DNA from: RPQJ01 sp963777725
GTDB taxonomy: Bacteria; Pseudomonadota; Gammaproteobacteria; Steroidobacterales; Steroidobacteraceae
Direction of reading: 5' to 3'
Assembly: GCA_963777725.1 (NCBI GenBank)
Contig: CAVZRR010000004.1
Coordinates: 62,001 to 126,000 of the forward strand
DNA: 64,000 nt
In this document: piece by piece, positions 44,801 to 55,996 of the stretch
How the letters are laid out: every line of letters starts with the position of its first letter
Numbering within the stretch: position 1 is the stretch's first letter
Notes under the pieces: model-generated
What the model was told of the DNA's origin: nothing
Database searches by the model: none
What the model saw: the letters and a program-made list of their open reading frames with translations, nothing else
Position numbers and translations under genes: made by a program

Positions 44801-47686
44801 AGCCGGTCGTGACCTTCAGCGTCGTGCTCGACGGTTCGACGACCTGCTGCGTCGGACGGCAGCGCAAGTAGTCCCAGCTGTATGCGAAGTTGCGCGTCAC
44901 TTCCGCGCCGCCGGGCAAGGTGTGCGATCGACTGATCCGGGTCGCCGACGGACGGCCGAGGCACCAGTTGGTCGTGTCGTTGACGACACTGTCGAGGGAC
45001 GTCACCTGGGTGTGCTGCGCCCAGGGGGTGAGACCCTTCGCGTTCTGGGTGACCACCTCCGACTGCCGCACCCGCGTGCCGAACGTGTCGAACGTATTGC
45101 TGGTCGTCGTGCTCGAGACGCGGACGCCGTCGAGCTCGTAGCGCTCGAGCGTCACGCTGGCGGGATAGCCGAAGCGGCGCGACTCGTAGCCCGATCCATA
45201 CGAATGCTGGCCCCAGGTGTAGCTGGTGCGCGTGACCGGGACGCCGGAGCGCTGCTGCAGCGTGACGCTCGACGGTGCGCCGATACGTTCGTAGGCAGCT
45301 GGGTCCTGGTGATACTCCTCGACCTGCACCAATGGATGGATAGCTCGGCGTGATCGTCCGTCGAGCAAAGCCGAGGAAACCGCGACCCTGCGCGTGCAGC
45401 TTCGCGCCCTCGTAGAAGTACGTCTCCTCCTCCCGGCCACGGCTGTCGTCGCGCAGCATCTTCGCGACCACGAATCCGGGACGGGCGAGATCGCGCACCG
45501 GGAACACGGCGCCCGAACTCACCTTGTGGACGATGGGGCTCGACAGCTTCGTGTACTCGAACGTCGACTGCAGGCCGAAACCGTCGGTCGCCGAGACGAG
45601 CATGTCGGGCGGCACATGATGGTGGATGTGCAGCCTGACGCTCGCGGTCGCGTAGACAAGGTCCGGATACGTGTCGCCGGTCACGTCCAGCGTCATCGGC
45701 GACGTCGGGATCGTGCCTGCACTGATGCCGGCCGGCAGACAGGACTCGAGCGAGTGACCCGTCGAACGGCAATACTGGAGTTCGCCGGACGACGTGGGTT
45801 GCAGCAGGTCCGTGCGGCCGTCGGCGTCCCAGTCGATGATCATCGCGCGGCCGCCGACTGGCGGCGCCGATGCCGCGGTCGCATACGGGCCCATGAATCC
45901 TGCGAGTGCGGGACTGCGGCTGCCGGTCGCGATCAGCAATTGCCAGAAGACCGCCCGGCGCCCAATAAGCGATGTCGGTCAGGCCATCGGCATTGAAGTC
46001 GGCGAGCAGCGACTCGGTGTTGCCGTCGAACGCGTGCTGCGGCACGAGCGCACTGCCGTTCGATGCGAGCAGCTGCCACTGGTTGTTCCACGTCGCGCAG
46101 TTGGCGGTCGCGCCGCAGGTGCCCTGCTGAGTCAGCACCAGCAGGTCGATGCGTCCATCGCCATTGACGTCGCCGCTGCGAACGACCGAACGGAACCGCT
46201 GCGTCGTTTCGATGAACGGCGCCGCCGGCAGCCGGGTACCCGCCGGCAAGGACCAGAGGACGGTCTCGGCGGCGTAGCTCGAGGACGTCACCGTCTGGTT
46301 GCGACGCCAGTAGATCGCGTCGCCCGCAGACTTGACGTAGACGAGGTCGTCACGACCATCGCCATCGATGTCCGCGGCGATCAGGCCACCCGGCGGCGCC
46401 GGGTTGATTACGCCCAGTGCGTTGTAGGCGTAGGCTCCGCTGCTCGTGTGACGCAGCCGGTGCCAGTAGTTACCGCTACCCGGCACCAGCACGTCGCGCT
46501 TGCCGTCGCCGTCGAGGTCGGCGGACAGCGCCTGCGTCGGGTCGCTGTCGGAGCCGAAGCCCGTGTCCACGGGGGTCGAATGGAATCCGTTGCCGTTGCC
46601 ACGCAGCACCATCCAGCGGCGCAGCGTGACGTCGTGATAGGTCAGGTCGTCGAAGCCGTCGCCATCGACGTCGCCGGGAATTGCGCCCGCCAGTCGATCG
46701 ACCGGTAGCGGAATCGAGAAATTGACGGCCCAGCCGGCGTAGACGAACGACCAGCCGAACTGCGTTGGCGCCAGGCAGCCGCCGGGGACGCATTCCTGCA
46801 GGCTGCCGAGGCGGCTGCGACCGGTCGTGCCTGGCGCAGCGTAGGTGAAGTCGTAGCTGCGCACGGTGCTGCTGGTCGCCGTGTGCACGATGTCGATGCG
46901 ATCGAGACGCGTCGACTCGCTCAGCACGCCGCCCGCAACGAATCCGACCGGGAGATCAGCCGCCGGGCGCGCCTCGTAGTAGAACCGTACCGAGTAGAAG
47001 GGCACGGCGCCGGTCTGCGAATTGCCGGTGTAGTCGATACGCAGCGGACGGTGGCTGCCCGTGGCCATGTCCTCCGTGTAGACGAAGTCGGCATAGTTGC
47101 CGTTGCGATCGCGAATCCGGTTCAACGCCCACTCGCGGGGAGTGCCGCTGTTGGCGGACTCGACGCGTGCATCGAGCGTCGTGCCGTATTCGTAGATCAG
47201 CCCGTCGCTGCGCTCGACACGGAACGACGCGGGACCCGTGCCCGCCATGCCGATCGCGGTCACACGCGCGAACGTCTCGCGCTCCGTCTGGTACTGGGAG
47301 CCTGGCTGGCCGTAGACGCCAGCCGTGAGGCGCAGGCGCTGGCCGTCGAGACAGAATCGATCGGCAGAGTCGAGCGCGACCGCGCCGAGCCGGCCGTCCT
47401 GCGCCAGCGTGTTGCCGCAGCGCTGGATTGCCGAGAGACCGGTGAGACGGAAGCCCACACCGAGCAGGCCGTTGCCGCTGCGGCTGTCGTAGGTGACCGC
47501 GAGCGCGGGCGCGAGCCCGTTCGTGCCCGGCGGGAGCGTCAGCGGGATCGTGTAGCGGGCGGCCCCCGTGGCCGACACGCTCGCTTCTCCTGCCGTGCGC
47601 CCGACGATGCCCTGCGCTTGCGCGAACGCACTCGCGAGCACACCCAAGACCATCACGCTGCATCGCAATCCTGCGATCGACTTCAT
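41861..47686 (-). CDS. Giant secreted SpvB/VCBS/RHS-repeat protein, three frameshifts
   Basis: About 1,940 residues. ATG at 47686 (GGGAAGG upstream) encodes a Sec signal (MVLGVLASAFAQAQG). Then come a SpvB-like N-terminal domain (GEASVSATGAARYTIPLTLPPGTNGLAPALAVTYDSRSGNGLLGVGF), FG-GAP/VCBS calcium-loop repeats (DVDGDGFDDL, DLDGDGKRDV, DIDGDGRDDL, DVNGDGRIDL, DADGRTDLL), a long array of RHS YD-repeats (Y-D-x-x-G-R/N), and the core RVYDPALGRFLSPDPV...NRYAYVRNNPLRYTDPSG. A unique tip of about 200 residues follows to the TAG at 41861. Frame breaks: near 45955, near 45335 (a doubled ATCC) and near 42755 (an extra A). Such proteins form cages that release a C-terminal toxin. The tip is not recognised. 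Confidence 0.82.
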
Positions 47687-47801
47687 GGCGGCGACCTTCC
47701 CTGGCGGCGGCCTGCCCGATGCAGGCTTCCTGGACGCCATAGATACGCCGCACATCGCGGCGCGTCCGCCCGATAAATTCACGCAATCGCATCGAAACGA
47801 A

Positions 47802-49322
47802 TCAGGGCAGTTCGCCGCCGGCGCGACGATCGAGTTGCCGCAGCGTCACGGCTTCGGCCACGTGCTCGGCACGCACCGTCACGGATGCCGCAAGATCCGC
47901 GATCGTGCGCGCGACGCGCAGCACACGGTGATAGGCACGCGCCGACAGCGCGAGGCGCTGCATCGCCGCGCCGAGCAGGCTCATCGCCGCAGCGTCGGCG
48001 CGGGCGAACTCGAGCACGGAGGCGCCTTCGAGTCGCGTGTTCGCGCGGGCCTGCCGCTCGTGCTGCAGTTCACGCGCAGCCGCGACTCGCTGCTGCGACG
48101 ACTGCCGTCGGCTCGCCGCGATCCTCACTGGAGATCTCGGCCGTGGTGACACGCGGCACTTCGACGTGCAGGTCGATCCGATCCAGCAACGGACCGGAGA
48201 TCCGTGCTCGGTATGCCGCGATCCGATCCGGCGTGCAGCGGCATCGGGCCGCCGGGTCGCCGAGGTGTCCGCAGGGACACGGATTCATTGCCGCGACCAG
48301 CTGAAATCGCGCCGGGAACTCCGCTTGTCGCGCCGCGCGAGAGATCACGATGTGTCCGGACTCGAGCGGCTCGCGCAGCACCTCGAGCACGCCCCGATCA
48401 AACTCGGGCAGCTCGTCCAGGAACAGCACGCCGTTGTGCGCGAGCGAGATCTCGCCGGGGCGCGGATGCGCGCCACCGCCGACCAGTGCCATCGCCGACG
48501 CCGTGTGGTGCGGACTGCGGAACGGCCGCTGGCGCCAGTCCTCGACGCGAAAGCCGCCCCGACCGAGCGAGCGCACGGCCGCCGTCTCGAGCGCGTCCGC
48601 CTCCGACATCGCCGGCAGGATCCCCGGCAATCGCTGCGCGAGCATGCTCTTGCCCGAGCCCGGTGGACCGATCAGCAAGCAGGCTGTGTTCGCCAGCCGC
48701 TGCGATCTCCAGCGCACGTCGTGCGCGCGGCTGGCCGCGGACGTCGGTGAGATCGAGCACGTCTCGCCGGCGCGACGCCCTCGACGGGCTCACCAGCCGT
48801 CGGCAGTGTCGCCATCCCCCGCGCATATCGACAGACGTCGTGAAGATGGGCGGCCCCGAGAATGCGTCGGTGGCGCGCCAGTGCCGCCTCGGCCAGGTTG
48901 GCGGCCGGGAAGACCAGCGTGTGGCCGGCACGCATGCCCTGCAGCGTCGTCGGCAGCACGCCGCGGATCGCGTGCAACTCGCCGCCGAGCGAGAGCTCGC
49001 CGTAGAGCTCGGTGTCCTCGAACGGTCGCGGCGGCAGCTGCGCCGACGCCACCAGGATGCCGATCGCGATCGGCAGGTCGAAGCGCCCGCCTTCCTTCGG
49101 CAGGTCGGCCGGCGCCAGGTTGACCGTGATGTGCCCGGACGGCAGCTCGAACCCGCAGTTCGCCAGCGCGGCCCGCACGCGATCCTTGCTTTCTTTGACG
49201 ACCGTTTCCGGCAGACCCACGATCGAGAACGCCGGCAGTCCGCCCCCGGCGTGCACCTCGACGCGGACCAGCGGTGCGTCGAGCCCCTGCTGGCTGCGGC
49301 TCAGGATGGTCGCGAGCGTCAT
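47802..49322 (-). CDS. comM: YifB/ComM family Mg-chelatase-like AAA ATPase, three frameshifts
   Basis: About 505 residues after correction. ComM is a hexameric helicase that promotes branch migration during natural transformation. The N-terminal Lon-like/ChlI domain starts at the ATG at 49322 (MTLATILSRSQQGLDAPLVRVEVHAGGGLPAFSIVGLPETVVKES); Walker A is GPPGSGKSMLAQRLPGILP, Walker B VLFLDELPEF, followed by the family motif AAMNPCPCGHLGD and the C-terminal helical domain ending RRAGGELP. Frame changes occur near 48780, 48690 and 48110, with DLTDVRGQPRARRALEIAAAGEHSLL visible between the first two. Since comM is well conserved and otherwise perfect, these look like sequencing errors. Divergent from cysB. 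Confidence 0.85.
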
Positions 49323-49434
49323 GCGAGGCCTCCGGTGCGGGTGGACGGCCAGCATGCGGACCGGCGGCCCGGTATGGTCAACATGCAAATCGAGCCGGAT
49401 CGCCGCGAAAGTCTTTCGCTAGAATGCAGCCACC

Positions 49435-50409
49435 ATGAAACTGCACCAGTTGCGCTACCTCGCCGCGGTGGCCCAGACGGGCCTGAACATCACTGCGGCG
49501 GCCGAGAAGCTGCACACGTCGCAGCCCGGCGTGTCGAAGCAGATCAAGCTGCTCGAGGACGAGCTCGGCTTCCAGATCTTCGTGCGCGACGGCCGCAACC
49601 TGTCACGCGTGACGACGGCGGGCCAGCAGGTGATCGACCGCGCGGTGCGGATCCTGCGCGAGGTGCAGAACATCAAGCGGCTGTCGGACGACTTCAAGGA
49701 CGAGTCGCGCGGCTCGCTCGCGATCGCGACGACGCACACGCAGGCGCGTTACGTGCTGCCCGAAGTCATCAAGCAGTTCCGCGAGAAGTATCCCGAAGTG
49801 CGGCTGCACCTGCACCAGGGCACGTCCGAGCAGCTGGGCGAGCTGGCCGCGCTCGACCGGATCGATTTCGTGATCGCGACCGGCTCGCAGTCGCTGTTCG
49901 AGGGCTATTCACTGCTGCCCTGCTACCGCTGGCACCGGCACGTCGTCGTGCCGCGCGGCCACCCGCTCGCGAAGCACAAGACGCCGACGCTGAAGCAGCT
50001 CGCGGCGCATCCGATCGTGACCTACGTGTTCGGCTTCACCGGCCCGTCGTCGCTGCTCGAGATCTTCGCGCAGGAAGGCCTGGTGCCGAACGTCGTGCTG
50101 ACGGCGCGCGACGCCGACGTGATCAAGACCTACGTGCGCCTCGGGCTCGGCATCGGCATCGTCGCGAGCATGGCGATCGACCCGAAGGAGGACGCCGACC
50201 TGGTGCAGATCGACACGTCGCACCTGTTCCCGGCGCACACGACGTGGATCGGCTTCCGCCGCGGCGGATTGCTGCGCAAGTACCAGCTCGACTTCATGCA
50301 GCTGTTCGCGCCGCACCTGACGCGGCGGCTGATCGAGCGCGCGGCCGGCGCGGCCACGCAGGCCGACGTCGAGACCCTGACCGCAGACGTCGCGCTGCCG
50401 ATCAGGTAG
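49435..50409 (+). CDS. cysB: LysR-type regulator of sulfur assimilation CysB
   Basis: 324 residues, full CysB length. It controls sulfate uptake and cysteine synthesis genes, with N-acetylserine as inducer and sulfide or thiosulfate as anti-inducer. The N-terminal winged helix is textbook CysB (MKLHQLRYLAAVAQTGLNITAAAEKLHTSQPGVSKQIKLLEDELGFQIFVRDGRNL). The effector domain includes the ligand-contacting TTHTQARYVLP and GIGIVASMA. ATG at 49435. It precedes a porin and a sulfate-binding protein on the same strand, consistent with local control of them. Its stop overlaps the convergent lipoprotein gene by a few bases. Confidence 0.93.
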   Translation: MKLHQLRYLAAVAQTGLNITAAAEKLHTSQPGVSKQIKLLEDELGFQIFVRDGRNLSRVTTAGQQVIDRAVRILREVQNIKRLSDDFKDESRGSLAIATTHTQARYVLPEVIKQFREKYPEVRLHLHQGTSEQLGELAALDRIDFVIATGSQSLFEGYSLLPCYRWHRHVVVPRGHPLAKHKTPTLKQLAAHPIVTYVFGFTGPSSLLEIFAQEGLVPNVVLTARDADVIKTYVRLGLGIGIVASMAIDPKEDADLVQIDTSHLFPAHTTWIGFRRGGLLRKYQLDFMQLFAPHLTRRLIERAAGAATQADVETLTADVALPIR

Positions 50410-50785
50410 CGCAGCGCTTCAGCAGCGCCGTGCACGCGCCGGCTTTCCAGTCCGTGCGTCGCCAGCAGAACGTGTCGGCATTCAGCATCAGCAGGTCCCA
50501 CTCGACCGGTACGCCGGCGTCCGTCTTGCGCGTCTCGCCGACGACGCGCAGGCGCAGCGTCTTGCCCTCGTCGGCCAGTACGTCGTAGACGATGTCATTG
50601 ACGCGGACCTGACGGCCGTCCGGCGAGAAAGAGAACGTGCCAGCCGCCTCACCGCAGCGTGGCTCGGACTTTTCCCAGTCCCACTTGCCCGGCAGCTGGG
50701 AGCGCGCGGTGACGCTCTCCGGCGCGGTTGCACAGGCTGCGACCAGCGCAGCGACGCAAACGATGAGCGCGGCATTTCGCATCAT
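50402..50785 (-). CDS. Small lipoprotein of unknown function
   Basis: 127 residues. The signal ends in LVAAC (lipobox, Cys near 18). The mature part is a small beta-rich domain (LPGKWDWEKSEPRCGEAAGTFSFSPDGRQVRVNDIVYDV...KTLRLRVVGETRKTDAGVPVEWDLLMLNADTFCWRR), like lipocalin- or META-type small envelope domains, with further cysteines that may pair. ATG at 50785. It is convergent with cysB and divergent from the porin. No function is assigned. Confidence 0.65.
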   Translation of the reverse strand: MMRNAALIVCVAALVAACATAPESVTARSQLPGKWDWEKSEPRCGEAAGTFSFSPDGRQVRVNDIVYDVLADEGKTLRLRVVGETRKTDAGVPVEWDLLMLNADTFCWRRTDWKAGACTALLKRCAT

Positions 50786-50934
50786 GGTTAGCCACCCCCT
50801 GCAGGCCTCGGAACGCGCGAGCCGATCTTAGCGCGACGGCCCGGTGACCGCATTGTCACCGCGGGTCGACTGACGTCGTCACCTCGCCTGCCTAGCATGG
50901 ATGGTCCCTGCAACGTTTGTCCGGAGCACCAGTC

Positions 50935-52395
50935 ATGACCGATCCTGCCCAGCGATGGCGCGCCGCCGCCGTGGCCGCCGCAAGCCTGCTTCCCTTCTCG
51001 GCCGCAAGGGCCGAGCCCTCGATGGCCGACCTGCTGCGGCGCCTCGAAGAGCAGGAGCAGAAGATCCTGGTGCTCGAGCGCAAGCTCGAGATCAAGGAGG
51101 AGGCCGACAAGAGCGCGACCGCTTGGTGCTCGAGCGCAAGCTCGAGATCAAGGAGGAGACCGACAAGAGTGTCGCGTCCACGGCCGCCGTCGCCAAGGCG
51201 AGCCCGCGTGGCTTCAGCATCCAGTCGGCCGACGGCCAGAACCAGGTCAAGCTGCGCGGCGTCGTGCACTTTGACGGCCGCTACCTGGCCAATGACGATC
51301 CCAACGACCTGAGCGGACACCTGGCAGGCCACGCGAATCCGTCCGATCGTCGAAGGCACGGTCGGCGGCATCTACGATTTCCGGTTCACGCCGGACTTCG
51401 GCCAGGGCCGCACCGTCATCCAGGACGCCTACGTGACCGGTCGCTTCAATCCGTCGTTCCAGGTGACCGCCGGCAAGTTCAAGGCCCCGGTGGGCCTCGA
51501 GCGCCTGCAGTCGGCGAACGACCTCCGCTTCGTCGCGCGAGCCTTCCCGACGAGCCTCGCGCCGAACCGGGACCTCGGCCTGCAGGTGGGCGGCAAGCTG
51601 GTGGACAGCCGACTCGACTACGCCGTGGCCTTCCTCAACGGCTCGAACGACGGTGCGAGCAGCGAGGCCTTCGGCGACGTCGACATCAACGACGACAAGG
51701 AATGGGCGGGCCGGCTGTTCGCGCATCCGTTCGCCGAGAGCGACAGCTTCGCGCTCCGTGGCCTCGGCCTCGGCATCGCCGCCACCTACACGGACCAGGA
51801 CGGCACGACGGCCCAGCCGCTGCTGCCTTCCTTCCGCACGCCGGCACAGTCCACGTTCTTCCGCTACCGGACGGGCGCGACGCCGACCCTCGCCGCCGGC
51901 GAGCGTACCCGCATTGCACCGCAGGCTTACTACTATGTCGGCTCGTTCGGGCTGCTGGGCGAGTACACACAGGTATCGCAGGACGTGGCACGCACGACCG
52001 CGGCAGGCCTGCGCGAGGGCTCGCTCGACACGACCGCGTGGCAACTGGCGGCATCATGGTTCCTGACGGGCGAGGAGGCCGCATTTCGCGGCTTCAAGCC
52101 GGGATCAATATTCTCGCCGGAGAACGGCACCTGGGGCGCGTTCGAACTCGTCGGTCGCTATCATGAGCTGTCGATCGACGACGACGCATTCGTCGGCGGC
52201 GCCGAATCGTTCGCCGACCCGGCGGTCTCGGCGCGCAAGGCGACGGCCTGGGCGCTCGGCGTCAACTGGTACCTGAACGAGAACCTGAAGTGGGTGCTCA
52301 ACTACGAGCGCACCAGTTTCGACGGCGGCGCCGTCGGCGGCGCGGACCGCGAGGATGAAGAGGCCTTCCTGACGCGCGTCGCGCTCGGGTTCTGA
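50935..52395 (+). CDS. OprO/OprP-like anion porin, putative sulfate porin, two frameshifts
   Basis: About 485 residues. Signal peptide from the ATG at 50935 (MTDPAQRWRAAAVAAASLLPFSAARA), then a coiled coil (MADLLRRLEEQEQKILVLERKLEIKEE) as in OprO/OprP, then a barrel (GRFNPSFQVTAGKFKAPVGLERLQSANDLRFVARAFPTSLAPNRDLGLQVGG) ending with a terminal Phe (TRVALGF). The coiled-coil unit VLERKLEIKEE occurs twice (about 51070 and 51124). Frame breaks occur near 51120, between the two units, and near 51320 before DTWQATRIRPIVEGTVGG. The family includes phosphate- and polyphosphate-selective porins. Lying 14 bp before a sulfate-binding protein, this one more likely passes sulfate; that is inference from context. 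Confidence 0.78.
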
Positions 52396-52409
52396 ACGGA
52401 GAACGAGAC

Positions 52410-53420
52410 ATGAACAAGCATTTCTTCCTCAAGCGACTCGCGACCGCAGCGCTCGCGACGACCCTGCTGGCCGCGCCGACGCTCAAGGCCGACGTCACGC
52501 TGCTCAATGTGTCCTACGACCCAACGCGTGAGTTGTACGACGACTACAACAAGGCTTTCGCCAGGTACTGGGAAGCGAAGACGGGCCAGAAGGTCACGGT
52601 GCGACAGTCGCACGGCGGCTCGGGCAAGCAGGCGCGCACCGTGATCGACGGCTTGCAGGCCGACGTGGTCACGCTGGCACTGGCCGGCGACATCGACGCG
52701 CTCGCGACGCAGGGTAAGTTGCTGCCGGCCAACTGGCAGGCCCGCCTGCCGCACAACAGCGCGCCCTACACGTCGACGATCGTGTTCCTGGTGCGCAAGG
52801 GCAATCCGAAGGGCATCAAGGACTGGGGCGACCTCGTGAAGCCCGGCGTGTCGGTGATCACGCCGAACCCGAAGACCTCGGGCGGCGCGCGCTGGAACTA
52901 CCTCGCCGGCTGGGCCTGGGCGCTGAAGCAGCCGGGTGGCAGCGAGGCGACGGCCACCGAGTACATCCGCAAGCTGTACAAGGCCGTGCCGGTGCTCGAC
53001 ACCGGCGCGCGCGGCTCGCTGACGACCTTCGCGCAGCGCGGCATCGGCGACGTGTTCGTCTCATGGGAGAACGAGGCGTTCCTGGCCGTCAAGGAGATCG
53101 GCGTCGACAAGTTCGAGATCGTCGTACCGTCGCTCAGCATCCTGGCCGAGCCGCCCGTCGCGGTCGTCGACAAGGTGGCGCTGCGCAAGGGCACGGCGGA
53201 CGTCGCGCGCGCCTACCTCGAGCACCTGTACTCGAAGGAAGGCCAGGAGATCGCGGCGAAGCACTACTACCGGCCGCGCGACCCCGAGGTGGCGGCGAAG
53301 TACGCCAACCTGTTCACCAAGGTCAACCTCGTGACGATCGCCGACTTCGGCGGCTGGGCTGCGGCCCAGAAGAAGCACTTCGCCGACGGCGGCGTATTCG
53401 ACAAGATCTACGCGAGATAG
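52410..53420 (+). CDS. Periplasmic sulfate-binding protein of the CysAWTP transporter
   Basis: 336 residues with a signal peptide (about 1-27, KRLATAALATTLLAAPTLKA). Matches the Sbp/CysP family: LLNVSYDPTRELYDDYNKAFARYW, then the sulfate-binding loops QSHGGSGKQ and DVVTLALAGDIDAL, then NPKTSGGARWNYLAGWAWAL. It delivers sulfate to CysT/CysW in the inner membrane, encoded further on the other strand. ATG at 52410, with GAACGGAGAAC upstream. sbp or cysP cannot be separated by eye, so no symbol is given. Confidence 0.92.
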   Translation: MNKHFFLKRLATAALATTLLAAPTLKADVTLLNVSYDPTRELYDDYNKAFARYWEAKTGQKVTVRQSHGGSGKQARTVIDGLQADVVTLALAGDIDALATQGKLLPANWQARLPHNSAPYTSTIVFLVRKGNPKGIKDWGDLVKPGVSVITPNPKTSGGARWNYLAGWAWALKQPGGSEATATEYIRKLYKAVPVLDTGARGSLTTFAQRGIGDVFVSWENEAFLAVKEIGVDKFEIVVPSLSILAEPPVAVVDKVALRKGTADVARAYLEHLYSKEGQEIAAKHYYRPRDPEVAAKYANLFTKVNLVTIADFGGWAAAQKKHFADGGVFDKIYAR

Positions 53421-53432
53421 CAAGCTGGCGGC

Positions 53433-55306
<1,874 letters not shown>

Positions 55307-55316
<10 letters not shown>

Positions 55317-55996
55317 GGGGTCGGATCAGCGACCAGCCGATAGCCTGCGCCAGATTCGGTGAGCAGATGACGCGGCTGGGCCGGATCGTCCTCTAGCTTC
55401 TGCCTGAGTCGATGCACCAACTGCTTCAGCAGTTGCCGATCGCCGCTGCCGCGCTGACCCCAGACGTGCGACAGCAGCCGCTCGGTCGCCACCACGTGGC
55501 CCGCGTTCGCGAGCAGGATCTGCATCAGCCGCGATTCGAGTTTCGTCAGTCGCAGCGGCTCGGCCTCGCCGACGCGCAGTGAGTGCGCCTCGAGATCGAG
55601 GCTGAGACGCCCCGCAGTCATCGGCCCGCCCGTATCGATGCCCGCTCGCCTCAGCAGGGCTTTCACGCGGGCGAGCAACGTGCGCGGGCTGAACGGCTTT
55701 GTCAGGTAGTCGTCGGCGCCGAGGTCGAGCGCCTTGACCAGGTCGCCCTCCTCGCTGCGCACGGTGAGCATCATGATCGGCACGCGCGACCGCTGCCGGA
55801 TCGCACGGCACACGTCGAAGCCGCTGCCGGACGGCAGGTTGATGTCGAGGATCGCGAGGTCGGGCATCTCGGCATCGAAGACACCGAGCGCTTCCGGCAC
55901 GTCGCCCGCCTTGACGACGATGTAACCCGCCTGGGTCAACGCGAACGCGACCAGCGAGAGCAGGTCCGCGTCATCGTCGACGATCAGGATCTTCAT
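55307..55996 (-). CDS. OmpR-family response regulator
   Basis: 229 residues. Receiver domain with the acidic pocket VDDDADL, phosphorylatable Asp51 in LAILDINLPSGSG, Thr in MMLTVRSEEGD and Lys in DYLTKPFSP. Winged-helix output domain at about 130-225 (LTKLESRLMQILLANAGHVVATERLLSHVWGQ...LKQLVHRLRQKLEDDP). ATG at 55996 overlaps the kinase stop as ATGA (55993-55996), so kinase and regulator are coupled. Last gene of the cysA-cysT-cysW-kinase-regulator run. Its end overlaps the convergent ABC exporter by 10 bp. Confidence 0.9.

Noticed and set aside
42567..47782. Long plus-strand frames opposite the RHS gene (for example 43053-45353)
   Set aside because: The minus strand shows clear SpvB, VCBS and RHS motifs throughout. 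The plus frames are Arg/Val-rich shadows.
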